Assembly (NCBI GenBank): GCA_013360585.1
Contig: JABWBH010000025.1
Span: forward strand, 1-64,000
Source of the DNA: Phycisphaerae bacterium
GTDB taxonomy: Bacteria > Planctomycetota > Phycisphaerae > UBA1845
Direction of reading: 5' to 3'
DNA: 64,000 bases
This document shows, piece by piece, positions 35,344-43,770 of the stretch. Each line of letters opens with the position of its first letter. The first letter of the stretch is position 1. The position numbers and the translations under genes are program-made. Under the pieces are notes generated by a model. The model was given only the letters and a program-made list of their open reading frames with translations, searched no databases and was not told where the DNA came from.

Positions 35344-36915
35344 CTACTCACACGGCGTCTCGATCGGCGGCACGCACCCGGACGGACTCTCGAGCGACAC
35401 CGTCACCGGACCCGCGAAACAACAGACCTTCTCCGCCACCCGGTCCCCGCGCACGGTGAACGCGAACGCCCGACCGTCGAGGTTCACCACGACCTCCTGC
35501 CCGTTATGATCCTCATTGCGCAACCGCACCTTCAGGCTCACCTGGCCCCGCGCACTGCACCGCGCCGTCATCTTCTTGACGTCGCCGCACGTGATCGCGC
35601 ATTCCGGATCCACCGTGAGGTCGCAGTTCGCCCGCCGCAGCCACGGCAGGATCGCCTCCGAAATCGACCGCTCATGAAGACGCAGCACGATGTTGAACAT
35701 CCCGCGCGGGCATCCGTGACAGTAACTCATGATCGTCCCGTTGAAGGCGTCCGAGCAGTCCCCCAGCCCGCACCCGTCGATCACCGGGTTATGATCGTGC
35801 GTGTGAGGCGCGCCGAAGTTGTGCCCCAGTTCGTGCGAAACCACAAAAGGATCCCAGTTGTAATTGCTGTGATCGCGCAGCGGATACGGAAAGTAACCTG
35901 CAAGCGCCCCGGACAGCCCGTATTCGTATCCCCAGTTGCAAAGCCCCGGCAGATACGCCACGCCCCCGCCGTACCCGGCGCAGAGGATGTGCGCGGCGTG
36001 GCGCGGAACGTGGCCCATGTTGGCGTTCCAGTAATTCTGGAACTCTCCCAGACCGCCGCCGGCATAAGGATCCGAGTCGCTTTCCCAGACCCGCAGGAAA
36101 CTGATCCGAAGGCTCGTGTTCACGTCCCGCTTGTAAATCTCCGACACCGCGCCCCACAGGGTCAGCGCATACGCCGCTGACGCCTCCGTGTTGCCGCCGA
36201 AGATGCTCCCCGTGTACTCCCAGTCCGTCTCCACGGCGATCACCGCCACGCGGCACGGCGGACGCTCTTCGCCCCCGGCTGTCTCCTCTCGTCCGGAATC
36301 CGCCACGCCGACCGCCTCGACCCGCTCCGACGCCCCCACCGAGCACGTCCAGTCCGCCCAGTTGAACGCATCCTCCGGCACGGCGTCCGTCCGGTAGATC
36401 ACCGGCGGCAGCCCCTGACCCGCCGGTCCGCTCGACAGAACGTGCGTCGCCCCGTCCACGATCACGTATCCGTATTGCGCCCCCTCGGAAAGGCTCAGAA
36501 ACACACGGCTGTCCGCCTTCCCAACCACCTGCCCCGAATACAGCGCGACGTTCGGCAGCGCGGCAGGCCGATCCCCCGCTCGGGTTCCGATCACCAGCCT
36601 CGCGTCTTCGGTCGTCAGTTGCATCGGTTCCAGCAGCAATTCCGCGGTCGTCCCGTCTCCGAGCACAAACGACGACATCACGAACGCTCCCTCGCCACAG
36701 TCCGCCCCCGACAGCTCCCCCGTAAAGCGCAAACCAACGAAACCTTCCGTTCCCTGACCGTCAACGCTGAAGGGGGACATGATCTTGGGCAGCGGACCGT
36801 TCCGATCCTCCGCGGCCTTTGCATCCGAAAACAACACCCCCGCCGCGACCGCCGCCGCCGCCGCAACACGCCCCGCCGCTCTTCCAACGATCCTGCGCAT
36901 CATCCCCCCGTGCAT
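35344..36915 (-). CDS. Secreted reprolysin-like (M12B) metalloprotease
   Basis: A 523-residue zinc endopeptidase with a signal peptide ending near SDAKAAED. The catalytic motif is HELGHNFGAPH with a Met-turn IMSYCHGC, as in metzincins of the reprolysin type. The N-terminal region (about 45-225) resembles a propeptide or beta-sandwich. A Cys-rich C-terminus with CAITCGDVKK and a final CVPPIETPCE may be disulfide-bonded. It likely digests extracellular protein. It is unusual to find it directly upstream of rsgA, and it may be driven by its own promoter in the 36916-37129 gap. Several ATG codons occur near the start. Confidence 0.88.
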   Translation of the reverse strand: MHGGMMRRIVGRAAGRVAAAAAVAAGVLFSDAKAAEDRNGPLPKIMSPFSVDGQGTEGFVGLRFTGELSGADCGEGAFVMSSFVLGDGTTAELLLEPMQLTTEDARLVIGTRAGDRPAALPNVALYSGQVVGKADSRVFLSLSEGAQYGYVIVDGATHVLSSGPAGQGLPPVIYRTDAVPEDAFNWADWTCSVGASERVEAVGVADSGREETAGGEERPPCRVAVIAVETDWEYTGSIFGGNTEASAAYALTLWGAVSEIYKRDVNTSLRISFLRVWESDSDPYAGGGLGEFQNYWNANMGHVPRHAAHILCAGYGGGVAYLPGLCNWGYEYGLSGALAGYFPYPLRDHSNYNWDPFVVSHELGHNFGAPHTHDHNPVIDGCGLGDCSDAFNGTIMSYCHGCPRGMFNIVLRLHERSISEAILPWLRRANCDLTVDPECAITCGDVKKMTARCSARGQVSLKVRLRNEDHNGQEVVVNLDGRAFAFTVRGDRVAEKVCCFAGPVTVSLESPSGCVPPIETPCE

Positions 36916-37129
36916 ACGACCCCCCTTTTTCGTTCCGACTTCCCCCTATCCGACATCCCGATCCTACCCGATCAGACCGTGAAACCGAAATCGCACCATC
37001 CACGTTCGATCGCTCGCGCTGCGCCTGCATGAACGGCGACAGCCTCCTGCCTCACATCGGCGCGGCTTTACCCCCCGCCGCACGGTCGATAACATCGCCG
37101 CGCGGCGACGACGTGACCGCCGCAGGTCC

Positions 37130-37203
37130 GCGCCCGTAGCTCAATTGGACAGAGTGGCAGACTTCGAATCTGAAGGTTGGAGGTTCGAGTCCTCCCGGGC
37201 GCA
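37130..37203 (+). tRNA. tRNA-Arg (anticodon TCG)
   Basis: A 74-nt cloverleaf. The acceptor GCGCCCG (37130-37136) pairs with CGGGCGC (37196-37202), with discriminator A37203. The D arm has GCTCAATTGGACAGAGT. The anticodon loop CTTCGAA gives TCG, reading CGA/CGN arginine codons. The T arm is GGAGG-TTCGAGT-CCTCC. CCA is not encoded. The next base begins the ATG of mutY. Confidence 0.95.
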
Positions 37204-38313
37204 ATGCAGGCTCACGCAACCGTGCGAACCACCGTCTCGCTCGAATCCGCCGCGCCGATCGTACGCCGGCGCCTCCTGCGCTGGTATGACCGCCACCGCC
37301 GCGAACTCCCTTGGCGGCGCAACCCGCCCGACCCTTACGCCACGCTCGTCTCCGAGTTCATGCTCCAGCAGACCCAGGTGAAAACCGTCCTGCCTTATTT
37401 CGAACGCTTCATGCGCCGTTTCCCCACCTTGCGATCTCTGGCGTCGGCGTCGATCGACGACGTCCTCCCTTTCTGGGCGGGACTGGGCTACTACCGCCGC
37501 TGTCACCACCTTCATGCCGCGGCATGCGCCATCGTGGACCGCCACCAAGGCCGCATCCCGAAAGACGTGGAAGCGCTCCGCGCGCTGCCCGGCGTCGGGG
37601 CGTACACCGCCGGCGCGATCGCATCGATCGTCTTTAACGTCGCCGTCCCGGCGGTGGACGGGAACGTCTGCCGCGTGCTTGCCCGCCTCCGCGGCGACGA
37701 TCCGAAGTCCGCTGGAAGTCGCCCGCTGAACGAGATGCTCGCCGCCCGTCTTGTCGCCCCGCGGCGTCCCGGTGACTTCAATCAGGCCTTGATGGAGCTT
37801 GGCGCGCTGATCTGCACCCCCCGATCTCCGGATTGCCCTCGCTGCCCGCTCCGCGCTTTGTGCCCCAGTCGAGACCGAACCGCGGCGCTTCCGGCTCGCC
37901 GCAAAACGCCGCCTTCGGAATCCCCCCGCACCTTACACGTCGTCGCTCTCGCCATCCTCCGCAAGGAGCAAACGTTCCTCGTGCGCAGACCCGACCGCGG
38001 ATTGTGGGCGGGCTTGTACATGTGGCCGACGGCCGAATGCCTCCCTCACGCCGACCGCGACGCCGTCGCGCTGAACCTTTGCCGGCGGCTCCTGCCCCGC
38101 GCCGCGGCGCTTCCGCGCCACGCAGGACATGTGCGACACGTGCTCACGCACCGCACCGTCCACTTTGACGTGTACGTCGTGCGCGTCAGTGTCGGCGCAC
38201 GACCGACCATCACCGGACGCTGGAGATTGCCCACGTCCCCCGGAACCGACCCGCCCCTCAGCACGGCTCAGCGCAAACTGGAGGCTTGTCTGGTTTCGCA
38301 CGCCTCCGCTTGA
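37204..38313 (+). CDS. mutY: Adenine DNA glycosylase MutY
   Basis: From the ATG at 37204, 369 residues. It removes adenine mispaired with 8-oxoguanine. The active-site glutamate is E51 (SEFMLQQTQV) and the aspartate D152 (VDGNV). The helix-hairpin-helix reads LPGVGAYTAGAIA. Iron-sulfur cysteines C204, C211, C214 and C220 fit C-x6-C-x2-C-x5-C. A C-terminal NUDIX-like domain (about 245-365) recognises 8-oxoG. The start abuts the tRNA-Arg 3' end with no gap; a GTG at 37222 is another option. mutL also lies in this window, 15 kb away. Confidence 0.95.
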   Translation: MQAHATVRTTVSLESAAPIVRRRLLRWYDRHRRELPWRRNPPDPYATLVSEFMLQQTQVKTVLPYFERFMRRFPTLRSLASASIDDVLPFWAGLGYYRRCHHLHAAACAIVDRHQGRIPKDVEALRALPGVGAYTAGAIASIVFNVAVPAVDGNVCRVLARLRGDDPKSAGSRPLNEMLAARLVAPRRPGDFNQALMELGALICTPRSPDCPRCPLRALCPSRDRTAALPARRKTPPSESPRTLHVVALAILRKEQTFLVRRPDRGLWAGLYMWPTAECLPHADRDAVALNLCRRLLPRAAALPRHAGHVRHVLTHRTVHFDVYVVRVSVGARPTITGRWRLPTSPGTDPPLSTAQRKLEACLVSHASA

Positions 38314-38344
38314 CACTCCGGGCGGCGACCGGTCAATTCGTTGC

Positions 38345-39661
38345 ATGAACGCTCAGCTTCAGCAGCGCGTCGAGGCGGCGAGGGAAACGCTGGACGCCCA
38401 CGTCCGCAACATCATCGCGTGGCATTTCGATCCGAAGACCGGCTGTCCCTTCTGGCTGGAGTACGCCGACCGCCTCGGCTGGGATCCGCGCGAGCACGTG
38501 CATACCTACGCCGATCTCGACCTGTTTCCCCCGTTCCAGGATGAGTGGCTGCGCGGCGGACCGGTGCGGCGCTGGGTTCCGAAGGGCCTGGCGCACAAAC
38601 CCGTCTACGTCTTTGAGACCGGCGGCAGCACCGGCGTACCCAAGACGCGCATCAACATCGACGACTTCCGCATCGACTACGAGATGTTCAGCGAAACCCT
38701 GGACGATCGTTACTTCCCGAAGGGCGCCGACTGGCTCATGCTCGGTCCGTCCGGCCCGCGACGCCTGCGCCTCGCCGTCGAGCACCTGGCGCAGCATCGC
38801 GGCGGCATCTGCTTCTGCGTCGATCTCGATCCGCGCTGGGTCACGAAACTCATCAAGTCCGGCCGGATGGACCTGATGCACGAGTACAAGGATCACGTCA
38901 TCCATCAGGCGCTCACGATCCTCCGCGCGCATCCCAACATCCGCTGCATGTTCGCCACGCCGAAACTGCTCGAGGCGCTGTGCGAAAAAATCTCCCTCGT
39001 GCAGGCCGGCATCACCGGCGTCTTCTGCGGCGGAACCTCGATGACCGCCCAGTTCCACCGCTTCGCCCGGGAGGAATTGCTGGAAGGCGGACCCGACTGG
39101 TGGAAACCGAGCCGTGTCCGTCAGGAAGCGGGTTCTGCAACCTCTGCTCCAGGCGACACGAACGCGAACGCAGAATGCAGCATGAGGACTGAAGAACGTC
39201 AATCTCATGACGCGGATCATTCTCCTTCCCGCATCCCGCCTTCCGCATGCCCCATCGATTTCGTCCCCACCTACGGCAACACCCTGATGGGCCTCGCCAC
39301 GCACAAGCCCTTCGACCCGGCCGACCGTTACGCGGTGATCTATCATCCCCCGCATCCGCGCGCCGTGATTGAAGTCGTCGATCCGAAATCCACGGAGAGC
39401 CCCGACGCCTGGCACATCCCGCCGCACGGCGCCGGCGCTGCTAACCCCGGACGCGGCGGCGAACGTCACCGTCTCGTCCCTTACGGCGAAGTGGGCCGCG
39501 TCCGCCTCACCACCCTCACCCGGGAGTTCTTCATGCCCCGCTTCCTCGAACGCGACGAAGCCGTCCGACATCCGCCGTGCGAACGCTATCCCTGGGACGG
39601 CGCCGGCGACGTGCGCCCCTTCTCGGGCTTCGCCGTGCCGATCGTCGAAGGGGTGTACTGA
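38345..39661 (+). CDS. AMP-forming (PaaK-like) acyl/aryl adenylate enzyme
   Basis: From the ATG at 38345, 438 residues. The adenylate-forming signature is FETGGSTGVPK, and CGGTSMT and VPTYGNTLMG follow. It ends soon after GDVRPFSGF, equivalent to the RTGD region, so the mobile C-terminal lid with catalytic lysine is absent. About 47 residues (DNA 39112-39252) between WWKPS and IDFVPTYG are low-complexity and unrelated to the family. The reaction probably activates a carboxylate as an adenylate or thioester, or the truncated protein may only bind. It follows mutY by 31 bases. Confidence 0.75.
   Translation: MNAQLQQRVEAARETLDAHVRNIIAWHFDPKTGCPFWLEYADRLGWDPREHVHTYADLDLFPPFQDEWLRGGPVRRWVPKGLAHKPVYVFETGGSTGVPKTRINIDDFRIDYEMFSETLDDRYFPKGADWLMLGPSGPRRLRLAVEHLAQHRGGICFCVDLDPRWVTKLIKSGRMDLMHEYKDHVIHQALTILRAHPNIRCMFATPKLLEALCEKISLVQAGITGVFCGGTSMTAQFHRFAREELLEGGPDWWKPSRVRQEAGSATSAPGDTNANAECSMRTEERQSHDADHSPSRIPPSACPIDFVPTYGNTLMGLATHKPFDPADRYAVIYHPPHPRAVIEVVDPKSTESPDAWHIPPHGAGAANPGRGGERHRLVPYGEVGRVRLTTLTREFFMPRFLERDEAVRHPPCERYPWDGAGDVRPFSGFAVPIVEGVY
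39112..39252 (+). repeat. In-frame inserted repeat-like segment in the adenylate enzyme gene
   Basis: About 141 bp inside the gene contain CGCAGAATGCAGCATG, CATTCTCCTTCCCGC and related runs, lower in GC than the flanks and similar in style to intergenic filler such as that at 2350. The length is a multiple of three and keeps the frame open. Boundaries are approximate. Confidence 0.55.
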
Positions 39662-39730
39662 ACCGCAGCACGCGGCGGAATCGCTCGAACCGGTGATCTC
39701 TCGGCGCTCGTCACCGCTTAATCCTTCGCG

Positions 39731-40714
39731 TCATTGTCGCCGCGCCGCATTCGGATCGACGCGCATCAAGCGCCCGAACTCCTCGGCGACGCGAACCCAG
39801 TCCGTCTCGCCGGTGTAGACGATGCACGCGGCGGACTTTCGACGGGAAAGCTCCTGCAAGGCTTCAGCCGGGGTGAAGAAGCGCTTTCCCCCCGAATACG
39901 GCGGACCGGCGAGGCGCACCTGGAGCTTCTCGATCGTGCGGGATTCCGGGACCGTCTCGTGCATCTGCACCTCCGCCCCGCGCAGGGCCTCCGCCAGCGG
40001 GTTCTCCGCCCACGCGCGATAGCCGGTCAGAAACCGGGAACGCGGCACGGCGGCGTACACACGGCGCGTCAGCTCCGCCGTCTCCTCCCGGCGTCGTGCG
40101 TTCGACGGCGTGTCGAGCAGCACCACCGGCATGTTCCACCAGAACTCCAGCCCGGTCTCCGCGAGCGGTCTGAGAACCGCTGAAATCTCCGCCAGCGTCT
40201 TAGGCGATCGTCCGCCGTGAAACTCGCCCAGCGCGGTCTCGTTCTCAAGCACAACGACGTTGTTCCCCGTGAGGGCGACCACGCGCCGTGCCACGCGGGC
40301 GAGCCGCTCCCACCCCGCCGCCTCGTGAAACGTCGGACGCAGATCAAAGTGCGTCTTGAACCCGCCGATCACATGAAGGTTCGCGGGCTTGTCGCGCATC
40401 AACGCGGCGTACACGCCCTCCACGCGCGCCGGAACCGTCGTCACGATCGCCACGTCCGTCACCTGGGCCCACGCCTTCAGTCCTTCGCAGGCGTGATCCA
40501 GCCCCGACACGCCAGACCTCGACGCCACATCCTCGAAGGGCAGGTTCATCTCCAGCCAGGGAATAAGCGTCGGGTGCTTCGCCGGTTCGATCGCTCGGGA
40601 TACTTCGACGGAGGCGTCAAGGTCGGGCGCGACGGCCGGTCTGGCGAAAAGCGCTGCTGCAACGCCAAAAGAGAAGAACAGCGACGGGATGTTGAGAGCG
40701 CTGTAGTGCGGCAT
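39731..40714 (-). CDS. Secreted protein of unknown function
   Basis: A 327-residue protein with an N-terminal hydrophobic segment (about 9-28). No family is recognised. Alternating strands and helices, with segments such as VVVLENETALGEFHGG and LEFWWNMPVVLLDTPSN, suggest a TIM-barrel-like glycosidase fold; the Glu residues could be catalytic, but this is a guess. It is convergent with the adenylate enzyme. No strong ribosome site precedes the ATG. Confidence 0.6.
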   Translation of the reverse strand: MPHYSALNIPSLFFSFGVAAALFARPAVAPDLDASVEVSRAIEPAKHPTLIPWLEMNLPFEDVASRSGVSGLDHACEGLKAWAQVTDVAIVTTVPARVEGVYAALMRDKPANLHVIGGFKTHFDLRPTFHEAAGWERLARVARRVVALTGNNVVVLENETALGEFHGGRSPKTLAEISAVLRPLAETGLEFWWNMPVVLLDTPSNARRREETAELTRRVYAAVPRSRFLTGYRAWAENPLAEALRGAEVQMHETVPESRTIEKLQVRLAGPPYSGGKRFFTPAEALQELSRRKSAACIVYTGETDWVRVAEEFGRLMRVDPNAARRQ

Positions 40715-40773
40715 CGGGAGGCCATCTTATTCTCCACGGATGCCGGGCGGAATTCTTCCGGTCGCCGGAACAA

Positions 40774-41787
40774 TCACTCCACCAGCCTCACCCGCGGGGC
40801 AACCTCCGCCGCGCGGGCGACGTAGCGCGGGATCAGACCGTCCGCCAGCATCTCGTGCAGACGGACCACCTGGCGCGGGTGGAAATCGCGCCGCAGATAC
40901 AGGCGCGGGTTCGGAACCGCCCACTGCGGAACCGGGGCGAGCCGACCCTCGCTCAGTTCGCGCGCCGCGAGGATCATTTTCTCCACCCCGGCGAGGATCG
41001 CCTTGCACCCGATCATGTGCGGACCGTCCTCGGCGGCGATGACCGGACGGGCGTGATGCAGGATCGGACCGCTATCGATCCCCGCGTCGATCAGGTGGAC
41101 CGTCGCCCCGACGTACTCCGGTTCGTCGTTCAGGAGCGGGTAGAAGTTCGTCGCCGTCCCCCGGTAATACGGCGACAGCCCCAGGTGCAGATTGATGATC
41201 CGTCCGGCGAAGGCGTCCAGCAGCGGCGGCTTGATCAGGTTCGTGCCGTAAACCAGGAGCGCCCCGGCGCCGGCCTCTTGCAGGAACTGCAGCGTGTCCG
41301 CCGAATTGAGCTTGCCCGGCGCGATGGGCCTGACGGAACAACCCGCGTCTGCTCCGCCCGACCCGCGCGAAACTTCCGCTTCCTTTGCGCGGTCCGAGCC
41401 CGCCGGTCCGATTTCCGCAGCCGTGCCGGCCCTCGCTGCCGAAACGGTTGCCGCCGCCGAGACCTTTACCGCACCCGAACCGGCAGGGATGGCTCCTGCG
41501 GCGTAAACGACGGCGACGCCGGCGGGACCGGCGGACGAACCGTGTTCGATGAACGCGGCGTCATGTCCGAAATACCGCTCCTCCTGCCGGGCGCGGTCCT
41601 CGTAATGCTCGCAAACGATGCGCCGCTCGCCCTCGGTCAGATCAGCCTCCGACGCCGTGGCCGCGGGCGAATACCCCGTCCGCTCATACCCGACCGCAAC
41701 GACAGGCAACGCCCGGCGCAACGCGTTGGCCACATACCGATGCCGCGTCTCGACGCTGGTGAGGACGGCGAACTTCACAAGCAGCAT
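40774..41787 (-). CDS. Formyltransferase-family protein
   Basis: A 337-residue protein with the formyl transferase core of Fmt/PurN-like enzymes: ALLVYGTNLIKPPLLDAF, IINLHLGLSPYYRGTATNFYPL with catalytic Asn-x-His, and DAGIDSGPI with catalytic Asp. About 55 residues rich in Ala, Gly and Ser (near 95-150) interrupt the N-terminal half between AAFIEHGSS and VRPIAPGKLNS. It is probably not Fmt itself because the C-terminal tRNA-binding domain is lacking. It may use formyl-tetrahydrofolate on a sugar or other amine, with unknown acceptor. Confidence 0.82.
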   Translation of the reverse strand: MLLVKFAVLTSVETRHRYVANALRRALPVVAVGYERTGYSPAATASEADLTEGERRIVCEHYEDRARQEERYFGHDAAFIEHGSSAGPAGVAVVYAAGAIPAGSGAVKVSAAATVSAARAGTAAEIGPAGSDRAKEAEVSRGSGGADAGCSVRPIAPGKLNSADTLQFLQEAGAGALLVYGTNLIKPPLLDAFAGRIINLHLGLSPYYRGTATNFYPLLNDEPEYVGATVHLIDAGIDSGPILHHARPVIAAEDGPHMIGCKAILAGVEKMILAARELSEGRLAPVPQWAVPNPRLYLRRDFHPRQVVRLHEMLADGLIPRYVARAAEVAPRVRLVE

Positions 41788-41873
41788 ATCGGCGCGTCGG
41801 CCGATTCTATGTGAACGAATCTGACGGGGTTCACCCTCCGCGATCCCCGATCTCGGCGGGCGATGGGGATCGC

Positions 41874-43377
41874 TTACCTGGGGCGCTCGCCGGATTCCGC
41901 TTGTCGGATCGCTCGGTCATGATCCGCGGTCCCCAGAATTCGGTGTATCCCGGTTGAACCTGGTTTGGCGGATTCTTCTTGGATCGCCTCTTCCTTCTGC
42001 CTCGGCGTAAGCAGAGCAACCAGTTGCGGTCTCAATCGCTCTTCGAATAGGCGAGCCACCGGCACCCGCAGGCGACGTTGCTCCTCCAGCGGCTCGGCCC
42101 GACGCGGGTCTGCGTCAGCTCCCTTTGAGGATGAAATGGCCGCAAGTTTCGATGCGACGGCTTCGAGCTCCGAGCGGCGCTCGCGAAGATGCGCGACGGC
42201 ATTGGCCCGACAGGTTCGGTGGATATCCCAGGCCTTCTCCGCCTGCTCCTGTGTTAGCCGGAACGCTCGGACGAATCGCCGAACGAATTCCGACCAAAGG
42301 ACAGGATCGTCCGCGGAGACTGCAATATCCCAGGCACCGAGTCCGGCATCGGACGAAGGCGTCCGCCCCTGCGACCGACCTCCCTTATGGTCCGCCAGCA
42401 GCTTCTGAATTGTTGTAAAGTCCAATTCTCCAGCGGCCTGGCGGGCATGCGCCTCCTGGATGGGAATCCCCTTTGCACCATCCCACACGAGAACCGTGCC
42501 GCCCGACGCAACGCTTGCCCCAACGGGAATTCCAAGCATTTGAGGCGAAAGTCGTGAATCATGAAACGGTTCGTCAAACCGGGCCGACAGGATCGAGATC
42601 GTCTGGTAAAGCTCGCCTCTTTCCCGAAACTCCGCACGCCAAAGGATAAGCGCGCTCATGGCTCTCGTAGGTCAGCGAGCACTCCTGCAATACTTCACCT
42701 TCCCGAATGTAAGCGCATTCAACAGGCTGATGCCCCAGCGCCGGATCGAGAACCCACTGGTATACGACGCCGTCCCTGGGAAACGCTCTCACGATCACAC
42801 GATCGTTCGCATCCTGATCCACCGTGTAAGGCCCCAGATCGCCCCATGCGATCGCGTCCCATGAGGTCATATGCGTGGGACTCGGCCAGAATCCAAGGGT
42901 GTGAATGTCCACATAAGGTTGGCGGTTGCGTGAGTCGCCGGGGTCCGCCATCTTTGCCGTCGCTGAGTGCTCGGTGTAGGCGTATTGCACGCCGTCCCTT
43001 AGAAGGACACGGCGCTCGGAGTAGGTGTGAATATCGTCCTCCGCCCTCCCGGAGGGTCGCATGTCGTCCGCATACTGTCGCCCGGTCTCGTCGCCGCGCC
43101 GAATCCAGATCGCGTCGTCCCCGGCGTTGCGCGTCGTGAAATACTGGGTTACGGATGAAGTCCGGTGATCGGTGACGGACCACTCGATCTCCGCCGTGCA
43201 CCAGCCCAGCCGCATCTCTTTGCCAGCGGAGATAACCTCTGGCGGGATGGGTCCGGCCGACGCCGCGCCGGCAACCCCCGTTACCATTAACAACGTGGCC
43301 GGGAAGTGCGATGGGATACGGCGTCCTTGATCTTGATCGTGATCATCACGTGACCGGAAGTTCCGCAGGAAACGCAC
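41874..43377 (-). pseudogene. Secreted hypothetical protein interrupted by a frameshift
   Basis: Two overlapping frames seem to be one gene. The first (43377 to 42574, GTG start with GGAG upstream) has a signal peptide ending near AASA and then reads QECSLTYESHERAYPL. The second (42659 to 41874) continues with WRAEFRERGELYQTISILSARFDEP and a GIPVGASV segment. Deleting one G near 42638-42642 would join AYPL to RAEFRERGEL smoothly. The joined protein would have about 490 residues. Planctomycete secreted proteins show a similar pattern of a fit-for-purpose strand followed by a WDG segment. It may be a real pseudogene or an assembly error. Function is unknown. Confidence 0.65.
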
Positions 43378-43770
43378 GTTAGTCTCCTCCCCGTAGAGAT
43401 GCCTTCGAACCGTTTGCGAATCCGAACCGGGTGGATTAGCCGATCAGAACCCTTTGTTGGCGTATCCCATTTGTCTTTTGTCCACAAGGCGCCGCCGCAA
43501 CGGTCAAAACGAACGTCCCGAGCGACGCTTCAGGCAGCGCGGCCGCCTCGCTCGATCGGATGGAAACCAGGATCAGGCACAGACTCAGGACCGGCAGGAA
43601 AATCGTTCACGTCATGTTCGGACTCCGATCAGAGGTCATTCTGGCGTATGCGGGACGATCCGCACACCCGGTACCAGGTGATTATCCAACGGCGACTGCT
43701 TCCATTACAAGAGAAAAATGGGGGGGGGGGGGGGGGGGGGGCTCGTATTAGAGGACTTTTATTGATGGTA
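43378..43770. other. Gene-free stretch with a poly-G run
   Basis: Nearly 400 bp between the frameshifted gene and the FtsX permease. No gene is supported. The sequence has lower GC than its surroundings and includes the 22-G tract. Confidence 0.55.
43720..43741. repeat. 22-G homopolymer
   Basis: An uninterrupted run of 22 G residues, extreme for a bacterial chromosome. It could be a phase-variable tract, a G-quadruplex former, or an assembly/sequencing artefact. It lies 30 bases beyond the end of the FtsX-type gene. Confidence 0.95.
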
